DNA of 64,000 nt, from NCBI RefSeq assembly GCF_004798685.1, contig NZ_CP039291.1, forward strand, positions 186,001 through 250,000. The letters run 5' to 3'. Numbering within the stretch: the first letter of the stretch is position 1; every line of letters starts with the position of its first letter. The stretch is from Cellulomonas shaoxiangyii (lineage in GTDB: Bacteria; Actinomycetota; Actinomycetes; Actinomycetales; Cellulomonadaceae). This document shows, one piece after another, positions 43,495-52,588 of this stretch. The notes below the pieces were generated by a model, which was not told where the DNA came from, did no database searches, and saw nothing but the letters and a program-made list of their open reading frames with translations. Position numbers and translations under genes: made by a program.

Positions 43495-45453
43495 TCACGG
43501 GTACTGCGTGACGAACGACGGCGTGCCCGTGTTCGAGTTGTCGACCTGCCCGCCGACGCCGTTCACCACGTGCCGGATCGTGCCCGCGCTGAGGTTGACG
43601 GTCATGACGTGCGTCAGCCGCACGCCCGGGCGCCGCGGCACCTCGAACCCGTTCTCCGTGACGATCGACGGGTTGTTCTGGTTGAACACGTAGACGCCGC
43701 CGCCCCACAGCTGGTGCTCGCGGACGCGGTCGCCGACCTTGTAGCCGGCCCAGCCGAGCGTGCCGTCGGGCTCGGTCCAGTCCGCCTGCGTCGGCGGGTC
43801 GTACGGCAGCTCGTTCTGGTAGAGCACGACGCGTCCGCGCTCGCCCTCCCACACGGTGTTGTGCCGCTGGAAGTGCTCGACGAACAGGCCGGTCGCGGTG
43901 ACGTCGTCGCCGGTGACGACGACGCCCGTGCGGCCGATGTTCGTGCGCCACCGCTCCGTGTCGCCGTTGACGCCCTCCGTGAAGCCCTCGACGCCGTGGT
44001 CGGCGCGCCACACCCAGGTGTGGTCGACGAGGACGTCGTCGGCGTCGATCCGCAGCGCCACGTCGGTCGATCCCCGGTGCGGCCCGCCGACGCGGAAGTA
44101 CACGTCGCTCAGCGTGATCGGGTCGAGCCCGCGGCCCTTCTCCGGGCCGCGACCGCGGTGCCCGGCCTCCTGGCCGTCGCGTCCGTGCCCGCGTCCCTGC
44201 GTGCCGACCTGCAGCAGCACCGGCGACTCCTGCGGCCCGGCGTCGATCGTCACGCCGGCCACGATCGCCCCGCGCACGTCGGCCACCGTCAGCGGCACCG
44301 CCCCGCCGACCGACGTCAGCGTCGCGTGCCCCATCCCCAGCACGACCGTGCCGGCGCGCCTGACCTCGATGCTGCGCGCGGCGTCGTACACGCCCGGCGT
44401 GAGCAGCAGGTGCTTGCCGCGTGCGAGCTGGGCGTTGATGGTCTGCACCCGGTCGCCGGGCCTGGCGACGTAGAAGTCGCGCAGCGGGATCGACGTGCCG
44501 GGGGTCATGCCGTCCGCCCACGTGATGCCGCGCGTGCCCTCGTGCGCCGACGGCACGCGGACGTTCCAGCGCCCGCGCTCGTCGACGTAGAGGTACGGCT
44601 TCTCGCGGCTCAGGGGCGTCTCGTCGAGCGTCGTGTACGGCGGGTCGGGGAACGTCGCGTCGTCCGGGGCGCCCTCGACGCCCGCGAACACCTGGTTCCA
44701 GACGGCGTTCGACCAGCTGCGCACCTCGCTGTTGCGCGTGAGCCACTGCTGCTGCGACCCGTTCGTCACGTCGCCGAAGCGGGAGTCCGCGATGAACCCG
44801 CCGCTGGCGAACTGCGGGCCGGCCGTGCAGTAGTCCATGAGCGAGAAGCCGGGGTCGCCCTCGTCGGCGAGGACGTTGACGCGCCGCAGCGAGACGGCCT
44901 GCGAGACGGCCCAGAAGTTGGCGGTGCGCCGGCAGTCGTCCTGGCCCGTGCCGTCGATGTCGAGCGTGAGGTTCGACAGCGTGCGCCAGAAGTTCACCAG
45001 CGCGATGCAGTTCGGGTTCGCGGGGTCGTCGGACAGGCAGCGGTTGTACGTCTCGATCTTGCCGTGCACGACGACGTCGGTCGGGGAGCCGCCCAGGCCC
45101 GCGACCTCCGTGTAGTAGCCGACCTTCATCTGCAGCGGCTGCTCGGCGGTGCCGTACTCACCGGGCAGGAACAGCAGGCTGTAGCGGGCCGTGCCCATCT
45201 CGGCGTCGACCTGCTGCGCGTGGATCGCGTCGACGCGGGACTGGATGTCGGCCACGGGCATGCTCGGGTCGAAGACGACCACGTTCGGGCCGAGGTCCGG
45301 CGCGGGGGAGCCGCCGCGCGGCGGGCCGGCCGCGGCGGACGAGGCGACGGCGCCGGCCGCGACGGTCAGCGCGGCGACGGCGGCGAGCGTGCGGGTGCGG
45401 CGGCGGTGCCGGTGGGGTCGTCGCCCGGGGGCGGGCGGGGTGTGCAGGTCCAT
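43495..45453 (-). CDS. Exported right-handed beta-helix protein (Pectate_lyase_3/GH55-like)
   Basis: 652 residues from ATG 45453, preceded by GGAGAGG; an earlier in-frame ATG at 45489 has a poorer site. The signal peptide follows HRHRRRTRTLAAVAALTVAAGAVASSAAA. The mature protein starts PNVVVFDPSMPVADIQSRVDAIHAQQ. It continues in short beta-strand rungs rich in Gly and Asn (LFLPGEYGT, GLGGSPTDVVVHG, LVNFWRTLSNLTLDI). These are typical of paired beta-helix proteins often mislabelled adenylyl cyclase. A Gly/Arg/Glu low-complexity insertion (about residues 410-430) interrupts it. Substrate unknown, probably a polysaccharide. Confidence 0.8.
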   Translation of the reverse strand: MDLHTPPAPGRRPHRHRRRTRTLAAVAALTVAAGAVASSAAAGPPRGGSPAPDLGPNVVVFDPSMPVADIQSRVDAIHAQQVDAEMGTARYSLLFLPGEYGTAEQPLQMKVGYYTEVAGLGGSPTDVVVHGKIETYNRCLSDDPANPNCIALVNFWRTLSNLTLDIDGTGQDDCRRTANFWAVSQAVSLRRVNVLADEGDPGFSLMDYCTAGPQFASGGFIADSRFGDVTNGSQQQWLTRNSEVRSWSNAVWNQVFAGVEGAPDDATFPDPPYTTLDETPLSREKPYLYVDERGRWNVRVPSAHEGTRGITWADGMTPGTSIPLRDFYVARPGDRVQTINAQLARGKHLLLTPGVYDAARSIEVRRAGTVVLGMGHATLTSVGGAVPLTVADVRGAIVAGVTIDAGPQESPVLLQVGTQGRGHGRDGQEAGHRGRGPEKGRGLDPITLSDVYFRVGGPHRGSTDVALRIDADDVLVDHTWVWRADHGVEGFTEGVNGDTERWRTNIGRTGVVVTGDDVTATGLFVEHFQRHNTVWEGERGRVVLYQNELPYDPPTQADWTEPDGTLGWAGYKVGDRVREHQLWGGGVYVFNQNNPSIVTENGFEVPRRPGVRLTHVMTVNLSAGTIRHVVNGVGGQVDNSNTGTPSFVTQYP

Positions 45454-45638
45454 GCGCGGTGCCTCTCCGTTGAGATCCGACTCGGACATCCGGAGCAGAC
45501 CACATTCGACGGGCAATTAGTAAGGGGTCCGTGCAATTCGGTCGGCGCCGGTGTGCGGGCCGGTGCCCGCAGGGTCGGCGGGTGGGCTGTCGGCGGGGCG
45601 GGTTAGCCTGGCGCGACCCCAACCGGAGGAGGCTGTCC

Positions 45639-46400
45639 GTGGTGCTCATCGGCGCACACGTGCGGGGCGACGACCCGGTCGCCGCCGCCCACGAGGTCGA
45701 CGCGCAGGCGGTGCAGATCTTCCTGGCCGACCCGCAGGGCTGGAAGAAGCCGGTGCGCCGCGAGGACGCCGACGCGCTGATCGAGTCCGGCCTCGGCATC
45801 TACGCGCACGCGCCGTACCTGGTCAACGTCGCCTCGACGAACAACCGCATCCGCATCCCGAGCCGCAACATGATCGCCCAGCACGCCGCGGCGGCCGCCG
45901 ACCTGGGCGCGCGTGGGCTGATCGTGCACGGCGGGCACGTCGGCGACGGCGACGACATCGCCGTCGGCATCGACAACTGGCGCAAGACGTTCGCGCGCGC
46001 CCAGTACCCCGTGCGCGTGCTCGTCGAGAACACCGCCGGCGGCGAGAACGCCTGCGCCCGCACCCTCGACCGCTGGGCGATGCTGTGGGACGCGATCGGT
46101 GAGTACGAGGTCGGCGTCTGCCTCGACACGTGCCACGCGTGGGCCGCCGGCGAGGACCTCGAGACGATCGTCGAGCGGCTCACCGCCATCACCGGCCGCA
46201 TCGACCTCGTGCACGCCAACAGCTCGCGCGACGAGCACGGGTCGAGCCGCGACCGGCACGCCAACTTCGCCACCGGCACCATCCCGCCCGAGCTCATCGC
46301 GCACGTCGTGCGGGAGGCGGGCTGCGACGTCGTCGTCGAGACGCCGGGGGAGCGGCAGGCCGAGGACGTGGCGTTCCTCAGGGCGGCGCTCGCGGGCTGA
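45639..46400 (+). CDS. nfo: Endonuclease IV-like AP endonuclease
   Basis: 253 residues, close to the size of short Nfo proteins. TIM-barrel metal ligands are in order: VHGGHVGD (His), VLVENTAGG (Glu), CLDTCHAWA (Asp and His), VHANSSRDEHGSSRDRH (Asp and His) and VVETPGE (Glu). These form the three-zinc site that cleaves abasic sites in base excision repair. GTG 45639 follows GGAGGAGG. TAGCCT near 45604 is a likely -10. The protein lacks the extended N-terminal strand of E. coli Nfo. Confidence 0.9.
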   Translation: MVLIGAHVRGDDPVAAAHEVDAQAVQIFLADPQGWKKPVRREDADALIESGLGIYAHAPYLVNVASTNNRIRIPSRNMIAQHAAAAADLGARGLIVHGGHVGDGDDIAVGIDNWRKTFARAQYPVRVLVENTAGGENACARTLDRWAMLWDAIGEYEVGVCLDTCHAWAAGEDLETIVERLTAITGRIDLVHANSSRDEHGSSRDRHANFATGTIPPELIAHVVREAGCDVVVETPGERQAEDVAFLRAALAG

Positions 46401-46443
46401 GGGGCTTCCGGGGGTGCGCTCGGGGCTCTAGCGTCGGGGGCAC

Positions 46444-46920
46444 ATGCCTACCGACCACCGTTCCCGCATCGTCGCGTGGGACCGTCAGCTCCGCGACGTC
46501 CACGCCCGCCTCCGTGACAGCCTGCAGATCGCGCGCGACGCGATCGACGACGACGCCGCGTCCGGTGATCGCCTCACGTCCGACCTCCGGCTCTTCTGCA
46601 CCGGCTTCTGCGCCGCCCTCGACGGCCACCACCGCAGCGAGGACGCGGCGATGTTCCCCGACCTCGTGGCGCTCGACCCATCGCTCGCCGACGTCGTCGC
46701 CCAGCTGGTGCGCGACCACAGCGTGCTCGCGCAGCTGCTCGGCTCCCTGCAGGAGGCCGTCGAGGCGGGCCACGACGCGGCTGCCCTGCACCGCCACCTC
46801 GACGGCATCGAGGCGATCATGGAGACGCACTTCCGGTACGAGGAGAAGCGCCTGCTCGAGCCGCTCGCGAGGCTGACGAGCGACCGGCCGCCGCGCGAGA
46901 TGCTGGGCCCGCTGGCATGA
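46444..46920 (+). CDS. Hemerythrin HHE-domain protein
   Basis: 158 residues. A four-helix bundle with ligands in RLRDSLQ-type helix 1, LDGHHRSEDAAMFP (His and Glu), LVRDHSVLAQLL (His) and METHFRYEEKRLL (His and Glu) predicts a di-iron site. Roles include oxygen or NO sensing and iron storage. It starts 43 bp after the nfo stop; co-transcription is possible. Confidence 0.9.
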   Translation: MPTDHRSRIVAWDRQLRDVHARLRDSLQIARDAIDDDAASGDRLTSDLRLFCTGFCAALDGHHRSEDAAMFPDLVALDPSLADVVAQLVRDHSVLAQLLGSLQEAVEAGHDAAALHRHLDGIEAIMETHFRYEEKRLLEPLARLTSDRPPREMLGPLA

Positions 46921-46923
46921 GCC

Positions 46924-46962
46924 GTGCGGCGCTCGTCGCAGCGCACGCGACGAACGCCGCAC
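46924..46962. terminator. Hairpin between the hemerythrin gene and the convergent gene
   Basis: GTGCGGCGCTCGTCG pairs with CGACGAACGCCGCAC with one mismatch over 15 bp, loop 9 nt. It stands immediately after the hemerythrin stop. Confidence 0.75.
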
Positions 46963-46981
46963 GTGCCCCGGCCGGCAGCCG

Positions 46982-47638
46982 TCAGGCCGGCGGGGGCAGG
47001 ACCACCTCGTAGCCCGCGCGGTTCAGGGCCTCGACGTGGTCCATGCCGCCCTCGAACGAGCCCGGCAGGTCGCCCGGCCGCATCCACCCGTCCGCGTCCG
47101 ACCCGAAGATCTGCGTGACCTGGTACCCGTCCCGCTGCTCCGCGAGCACCACCACGTGCTCGTAGCCGCCGCTGCGCGTCCGCATCGGCGGGTCGAGGCG
47201 GTACAGCGACGCCGTGTGCGGGAACAGCGCGACGAGCGTCGGGTCGAGCGGCAGGGTGCGGACCAGGAACGCGTACCGCAGCCCCGTCGGGCGGACGACC
47301 CCCTCGACGCACGGGCTTGCGACCGCGTCGGTGGCGACGCTGAGGTACCGGCTGCCCACGCGCACGACGCCGCCGTCGTGCAGGCAGACCGTCGGGTCCG
47401 CGGCCGCCGCGTGCTCCGCGAACGGCGCCGGGTCGTGCGTCCACCACCGGGCGGGCACGCCGTCGTGGCGGGTCACCTGCACGACGCCGCCGTCGACGCC
47501 CGCGACGCGGTACGTCTCGCCCTCCGCGGACACCGCCGCGCTGACGCGGCGCGCCACCGGCGCGTGACCGGGCTCCTGGCCGACGCAGCCCGTCCGCGGC
47601 GTGCCGAGCGGGGACTCGATGTCGAAGGGTGTAGCCAT
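46982..47638 (-). CDS. Protein of unknown function
   Basis: 218 residues from ATG 47638, with AGGAGG just upstream. No signal peptide or membrane segment. It looks soluble and beta-rich, with YRVAGVDGGVVQVTRHDG, TGLRYAFLVRTLPLDP and a conserved-looking C-terminus (MDHVEALNRAGYEVVLPPPA). I do not recognise it. The C-terminal phrase resembles short helix-strand ends of small regulatory proteins. Confidence 0.7.
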   Translation of the reverse strand: MATPFDIESPLGTPRTGCVGQEPGHAPVARRVSAAVSAEGETYRVAGVDGGVVQVTRHDGVPARWWTHDPAPFAEHAAAADPTVCLHDGGVVRVGSRYLSVATDAVASPCVEGVVRPTGLRYAFLVRTLPLDPTLVALFPHTASLYRLDPPMRTRSGGYEHVVVLAEQRDGYQVTQIFGSDADGWMRPGDLPGSFEGGMDHVEALNRAGYEVVLPPPA

Positions 47639-47811
47639 GTCTCCTCCTGGGGAGGTCGAGCGTCTTCCCGCGCCGGGCGGCACGGGCGGATCTTCCTCCG
47701 GGGGCACCGTGCGCTCGCGCGGTTGCCAGTCGGCCGGCTGGAGGGCTTGAGGCCGAGCTTCGTGATCGGTGCCGACTGTAGGGGCGGGGTGCGACAAGTG
47801 CCGTACGCGCC

Positions 47812-47871
47812 ATCCACAGGGTGGGCGGGGCTGGCGTCGAGCACGTCGGGAACCGGTACTTTCCGGGCATG
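47812..47871 (+). promoter_or_regulatory. Conserved leaderless promoter of module copy B
   Basis: Counterpart of 31199-31258. TACTTT (47857-47862) lies 6 nt before ATG 47869. Conservation of DNA and of the overlapping 16-codon frame makes both promoter and N-terminal coding roles possible. Confidence 0.65.
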
Positions 47872-48489
47872 CTTCGACGACGGCGTAGTGCGCTCGTGGC
47901 CGCCTTGACGCCCGTGATGCTCGGGGCGCTGGTCGCCGGGTGCACGGGACAGGGGTCGCCGCCCGCGCCGACGTCCTCCGGAACAGCGTCCTCCGACACG
48001 CCGTCACCGACCCCCGCGCCGACCGCCGCACCGACACCGACGGCGGACCTGAGCGTCCCTCCTGCTCGGCCCGACGCCATGGCGACGCCGAGCGCCGATG
48101 GGGCAGCTGCGGCGGCGTCGTACTTCATCTCGCTCTACCCGTACGCGTACGCGACGGGGGACACGGCCGAGTGGGCCACCATGTCGGGGGCGCAGTGTGC
48201 GTTCTGCACCCGTACCCGCGACGGGGTCAGCCGCGTGCACGATGGCGACGGCCGCGTGACCGGTGGCGCGATCGACATCCACGAGGCGCGCGGTACAGAG
48301 CTTGATGCGGGTCGTTGGTACTCGGCCAAGGTGATCGCTACGGAGGCCCCCTCGACTGAGACGGACGCCAGCGGGTCGCGGGTCTCGGCCTCCGAGGGCG
48401 GCAGGTATGCGTTTGAGGTCGCGTTGACCTACGCCAGTGACGGCTGGACGGTCGACGCCGTGGACGTGAACCCGGCCGACGCGGGATGA
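47869..48489 (+). CDS. DUF6318-like lipoprotein, copy B
   Basis: 206 residues. Lipobox LVAGC, then a Pro/Thr/Ser-rich spacer to about residue 75. The conserved domain starts PDAMATPSADGAAAAASYFI, continues with YPYAYATGDTAEWATMSGAQCAFC, and ends SDGWTVDAVDVN. It resembles copy A closely in the domain but not in the linker. Stop overlaps the PKD-like gene by 4 bp. Function unknown. Confidence 0.85.
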   Translation: MLRRRRSALVAALTPVMLGALVAGCTGQGSPPAPTSSGTASSDTPSPTPAPTAAPTPTADLSVPPARPDAMATPSADGAAAAASYFISLYPYAYATGDTAEWATMSGAQCAFCTRTRDGVSRVHDGDGRVTGGAIDIHEARGTELDAGRWYSAKVIATEAPSTETDASGSRVSASEGGRYAFEVALTYASDGWTVDAVDVNPADAG

Positions 48490-49358
48490 CCGCTTGGCTT
48501 CCGGCCGTCGCGGTCCTGCTCGTCGTCTCCGCGACCACACTGCCAGGGCGCGGCGTCGATGCCGAGGTGCCTGAGGACGACTCTGCGGCGGTGCGGATCT
48601 CGGCCGCTCGCTCGGAGCAGCTCGCTCACGCCAACAGCACCGTGCCGGCGGGACAGAGGTTGGTCGAGTACGTGCGGGCGCCGTTGTGCCGGGAAGTGGC
48701 GGCGACGTGGACCATGGGAGCGCCTGGCGGCGGGTGTCCGCCCGGAGCCGACACGGCGGGCGCCCTCGACGCCTGCGAGGGCGACACGATCGTGCAGCCG
48801 ATGTGGCGGCGGGAGCGCGCCACTCCTGCGTCGCCGTGGGGTCAGTGGCAGCAGATCGACAGTGGCGGCTGCGGTGCCGACATCCTGCCCGTGCTCACGG
48901 CGGAGGACTTCCGGCGCCTCCCCATCCCCGCCCCGGTCCTCAACGTCCAACCCGCCGCGGACTGGGTGCTGGTGAACATGGAGACGATCGTCTACACCGA
49001 CCCCTCCCCGGTGACCCTGACCACCGACCTCCTGGGTTACCAGGTCACGGTCGAGGCGACCCCCACCCGCTACACCTACGACTTCGGCGACGGCTCGACA
49101 CCCCTGGTCACGACCGACCCCGGCTCCCCGTACCCGGCGTTCGACACGTTCCACGTCTACCGCGCGCTGGGTACCCGCACGATCACCCTGACCACCGAGT
49201 GGTCCGGCCGCTACCAGGTCGCCGGCTCCCCGGCCTGGCGCGACGTCGACGGCACCGCCCAGACCACCGCCACCAGCGCCCCGTTCGACGTCGTCGAACG
49301 CACCAGCAAGCTCGTCGCCGAGCTGTGCACCGCCGTCCCCACACCCGAGGACTGCTGA
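48486..49358 (+). CDS. Exported PKD-like protein, copy B
   Basis: 290 residues with an N-terminal signal or anchor (WLPAVAVLLVVSATTLPG). The N-terminal about 125 residues share a framework with copy A (WRRERATPASPWG, the LCREV Cys) but are diverged. The last 165 are almost identical to copy A and include the PKD-like YTYDFGDGSTPL. It follows the lipoprotein gene with a 4-bp overlap. The sharp boundary of identity at codon 127 suggests recent gene conversion. Confidence 0.85.
   Translation: MTAWLPAVAVLLVVSATTLPGRGVDAEVPEDDSAAVRISAARSEQLAHANSTVPAGQRLVEYVRAPLCREVAATWTMGAPGGGCPPGADTAGALDACEGDTIVQPMWRRERATPASPWGQWQQIDSGGCGADILPVLTAEDFRRLPIPAPVLNVQPAADWVLVNMETIVYTDPSPVTLTTDLLGYQVTVEATPTRYTYDFGDGSTPLVTTDPGSPYPAFDTFHVYRALGTRTITLTTEWSGRYQVAGSPAWRDVDGTAQTTATSAPFDVVERTSKLVAELCTAVPTPEDC
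48864..49358. repeat. Right arm of the 495-bp inverted repeat
   Basis: Reverse complement of 29745-30239 at about 95% identity by eye, with no gaps. Together the arms bracket 18.6 kb containing the nuclease island and the LPMO. Confidence 0.85.
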
Positions 49359-49574
49359 GGCAAACCCGAGAAGTCCTGCGCCGTCGTGTCGCACCGATGA
49401 GCCGCCGCGGGCGGGCACGTCGGTGGTGAGCGGTCGGCGCGTGCTGCCATCGGGTCACGTGCGGCGCCTCCGACCTCCCCGTGAGCCGCCCACAGACCAC
49501 GATCAGGGCGAGCCCGTCCACGACCGCCCGGAGGTGTCGTCCGGCGTCCCGGCGCGACGACGAGGCTCCTCCGC

Positions 49575-50303
49575 ATGCCTGCTACGACACCTCCTCCGTC
49601 CTCCCGCCACCGTCTCCGGGCCGTTCGTCGCGCCGTGTGTCAGCGCGCGGCCCTTGCGCCCGTGCTCGTGCTGGTTGCCGCGCTCGGCGCCTGCGCGCCC
49701 GGTGGCGCCGAACCCGACGCCTCGCCGGCTCCACGCCCCGCTCCGAACGCCGCGGCGAGCCCCACCCCGGACGCCGGTCCGTCGCGGGTGGGTGGCGCGC
49801 CCAGCGCAGCGCCGCCGACACCCGACGCCCCGGCGTCCTCCGGGACGGTCACCGTCGCCGGCGTCCCCGGTTCCGCGCCCCCGCCGGCGGCGGGCATGGA
49901 GGACCCCGGCCAGTACGGCGCCATGGCCTCGGTCGTCCACCTCTTCGCCCTCGCCGACCACGCCATGACCGCCCTCGAGCCCGAGCCGCTGCTCGCCCTG
50001 TGCGCCCCGGAGGTCGCCTTCTGCGGGCAGATCGCACGGCAGGTCGACGAGGTGACCGCGGCCGACGGCGCCGAGACCCTGATGCTCAGCACGCAGGTCG
50101 ACCACGACATGCTCGTCGGGCAGGACGTCGACGCGAGCTGGGTCGTCGAGGTCGACACGGAGATGCTCGGGACGCGTTCCTGGGTGGACCCCGCGAGCGG
50201 GCAGTGGCAGGTCCAGGTGGAGGACCCGGTCCGGCAGACCTTGCGGGTGCGGCTGCGGCACGACGGCGCGTCGTGGAGCGTCCTCGAGGTCGGGGTGCCG
50301 TGA
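49575..50303 (+). CDS. Third DUF6318-like lipoprotein
   Basis: 242 residues. Lipobox AALGAC at the end of a basic signal peptide, then about 85 residues of Pro/Ala/Ser linker. The domain PGQYGAMASVVHLFALADHAMTALEPEPLLALCAPEVAFC shows the same helix and Cys-pair layout as the other two lipoproteins. It is more diverged. No PKD-like partner gene follows; the next gene is convergent, 2 bp away. Confidence 0.8.
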   Translation: MPATTPPPSSRHRLRAVRRAVCQRAALAPVLVLVAALGACAPGGAEPDASPAPRPAPNAAASPTPDAGPSRVGGAPSAAPPTPDAPASSGTVTVAGVPGSAPPPAAGMEDPGQYGAMASVVHLFALADHAMTALEPEPLLALCAPEVAFCGQIARQVDEVTAADGAETLMLSTQVDHDMLVGQDVDASWVVEVDTEMLGTRSWVDPASGQWQVQVEDPVRQTLRVRLRHDGASWSVLEVGVP

Positions 50304-50305
50304 GG

Positions 50306-52465
50306 CTAGACCGACGCCACCCACAGGCCGTCGCGTGCGCGGGTCATCGCGACGTACATCTCGCGCAGGCGGTACTCGCGGCGTTCCCGGTCGACCTCGT
50401 CGAGCTGCTCCGGCTTCTCGGTGAACCAGGAGGCGCGCACGTCGACCACGAGCACCTGCTTGAACTCCAGCCCCTTCGCCCGCTTGATGGTGCCGACCTT
50501 GACCGCGTCCACCGGGACGCCGTCGTACTTCTCGAGGTTCACGACCGGGACGCCGGCGGCCGTGAGTGCCGCCGTCGCGTCGTCCACCCCGCGGCGCGAG
50601 AGCGACAGGACGCCGACGTCGCCGTAGCCGGTGCCGACCTGCCGGACGGCCTCCTGCACGCGAGTGACCATGCGGCGGGCGCGGTCGGCCTGGTTCGCAC
50701 AGCGCACGTACACCGGTTTGGGCCCGCGGCGGGGCACCTGCGTCGGGCGGTCGCCGCGGGCCGTGGCGCCCTCGATGTCGGCGAACTCGTCGTCCGCGAC
50801 CAGCATCGACGCGAACTGCAGGATCTCCGCGGTGTTGCGGTAGTTGATGTCGAGGACCGTGCCGCGGCCGGCCACCGAGACGCCGGCCTCGGCGAGCGTG
50901 AACCCGCCGGGGTAGATCGTCTGCTGGCCGTCGCCGACGAGGGTGAGGCCGTCGGGAGCGTCGCCGACGAGCGCGTGCAGCATGCGCAGCATCACGCACG
51001 ACAGGTCCTGCGCCTCGTCGACGATCACCGCGGTGTACGGCTCGGCGGGCGGCTGACGGCGCAGCTCGGCCTCGGCGAGCGCGATCTGGTCCGCGAAGTC
51101 GTGCACGCCGCGCACGCGCAGCTCGGCGTCGTACGCCTGGTACAGGTCCCACACCACGCGGCGCTGCTGCGGGCCGAGGCGGTGCCGTCGCCCGAGGCGT
51201 GGCAGGTCCGCGTACTGCTCCCACTGCGTCAGGCCACGGCCCTTGATGACGTAGCGGACCTCGTCGTGCCAGTAGTCCTGCTCGTGGCGGTCGGTGTCGA
51301 TGATGCTGCCGCCCGCGACCCGGCCCCACGCGCTGGTCCACGCCGCGGTGATCTGCCTGCCGTCGATGCGGTGCTGCACGCCGCGCTCGTCGAGGATGCG
51401 CTTGGCCGTCTCGTGCACGCCCGCGAACTCGACGCGGTCCACGACGTCCGGCGCCAGGCGGGTCAACAGCTGGCGCAGCACGTCCGGCAGCGTCCGGATG
51501 TACGTCGTGACCAGCACCCTGCCCTGCCGCGTGCGCGCCAGGTACGCCGCGCGGTGCAGGCCGACGACCGTCTTGCCGGTGCCCGCCGCGCCGCGGATCC
51601 GCGACGGACCGTTGAACGAGCGCCGCACCACGCGCGCCTGCGCGGGGTGCAGGAACGCCATCCAGTCCTCGACCGGCGCCGCCATGAGGCCGTCGAGCAG
51701 CGCCGCCTGGACCGTCGCGTCGTCGAGCAGGGGCTCGATGGTGAACGTGCCCGGGTCGTCCGGGACGGGCGGCGCCACGGGCGCGTCGTCCGCTGCGTGC
51801 CGCTGGGCCGGGATGGCCACGACGGCGGTCGACGGCGCGGGCAGGACCGGTTCGGGCAGCGTGGTGCTGACGGGGGCCGGTGCACCGACCTGCCGGAACC
51901 AGCTCAGCGCGCGCGTGAGGACCACGTCGACCTGCGTCGGGGACAGCCGCTGACCGTGCCGCGCCACGAGCTGCAGGACGTCCCGCTCACCGACCACGCG
52001 CACCGGGCCGACGTGCTCGTCGACGCCCGACCGGCCCGCGAGCACCGCCACGGCGTGCACCTCGCCGGGCGCCAGCCCGACCTCGGCCAGCTCGCCCTCC
52101 GTGCGGTACGCCAGGTCGGCGAGGGCCATCAGCTCGTCGGTGACGTCGGCGTCGCCGCGGTGGATGCGGTCACCGACGATCGACACCTCCGCCCAGGCCT
52201 TGGTGTCGACGACGAACACGCCACCCGGGCCGATCACCACCATGTCGACCTGCGCCCGCCGGCTCCCCGGCCACTGCCGGTCCGCGAGCAGGTGGTACCC
52301 GGCTGCGGCCAGCGGCGCGAGGGCGCGCGCCGTGCGCTGCTCCGTCGCCGACGCGAGGCCGTAGCTCGCCGCGGTCCGGCGGGCGTCCGCCGCTGCCTTC
52401 TCGTGCGCGGTCGCGAGCAGCAGCTGACGCTGCGCCTCGTTCGCCGCGGAGTCTCCTGCGGGCAT
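50306..52465 (-). CDS. NERD-domain UvrD/Rep-type helicase
   Basis: 719 residues from ATG 52465, preceded by GGGAGGAC. The N-terminal NERD nuclease-related domain (about 35-160) shows QVDMVVIGPGGVFVVDTKAW, where Asp and the DTK Lys are the PD-(D/E)XK-like residues. The SF1A helicase has Walker A GAAGTGKT (about residue 295), Walker B AVIVDEAQDL, LDINYRNTAEI, and C-terminal VGTIKRAKGLEFKQVLVVDV and REMYVAMTRARDGLWV. Likely role in DNA repair or defence, but no partners are adjacent. Confidence 0.93.
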   Translation of the reverse strand: MPAGDSAANEAQRQLLLATAHEKAAADARRTAASYGLASATEQRTARALAPLAAAGYHLLADRQWPGSRRAQVDMVVIGPGGVFVVDTKAWAEVSIVGDRIHRGDADVTDELMALADLAYRTEGELAEVGLAPGEVHAVAVLAGRSGVDEHVGPVRVVGERDVLQLVARHGQRLSPTQVDVVLTRALSWFRQVGAPAPVSTTLPEPVLPAPSTAVVAIPAQRHAADDAPVAPPVPDDPGTFTIEPLLDDATVQAALLDGLMAAPVEDWMAFLHPAQARVVRRSFNGPSRIRGAAGTGKTVVGLHRAAYLARTRQGRVLVTTYIRTLPDVLRQLLTRLAPDVVDRVEFAGVHETAKRILDERGVQHRIDGRQITAAWTSAWGRVAGGSIIDTDRHEQDYWHDEVRYVIKGRGLTQWEQYADLPRLGRRHRLGPQQRRVVWDLYQAYDAELRVRGVHDFADQIALAEAELRRQPPAEPYTAVIVDEAQDLSCVMLRMLHALVGDAPDGLTLVGDGQQTIYPGGFTLAEAGVSVAGRGTVLDINYRNTAEILQFASMLVADDEFADIEGATARGDRPTQVPRRGPKPVYVRCANQADRARRMVTRVQEAVRQVGTGYGDVGVLSLSRRGVDDATAALTAAGVPVVNLEKYDGVPVDAVKVGTIKRAKGLEFKQVLVVDVRASWFTEKPEQLDEVDRERREYRLREMYVAMTRARDGLWVASV

Positions 52466-52588
52466 GTGGAAGTCCTCCCTGCTCGCCGCTCCATCGGCCC
52501 GGCGGGGGCGCAGCATGAGCCGGGGCCGGGCGAACCACCCGATCACCCACGACGCGCCGTCGGCGCTGGCGCACTCGCGCGCCGTACC

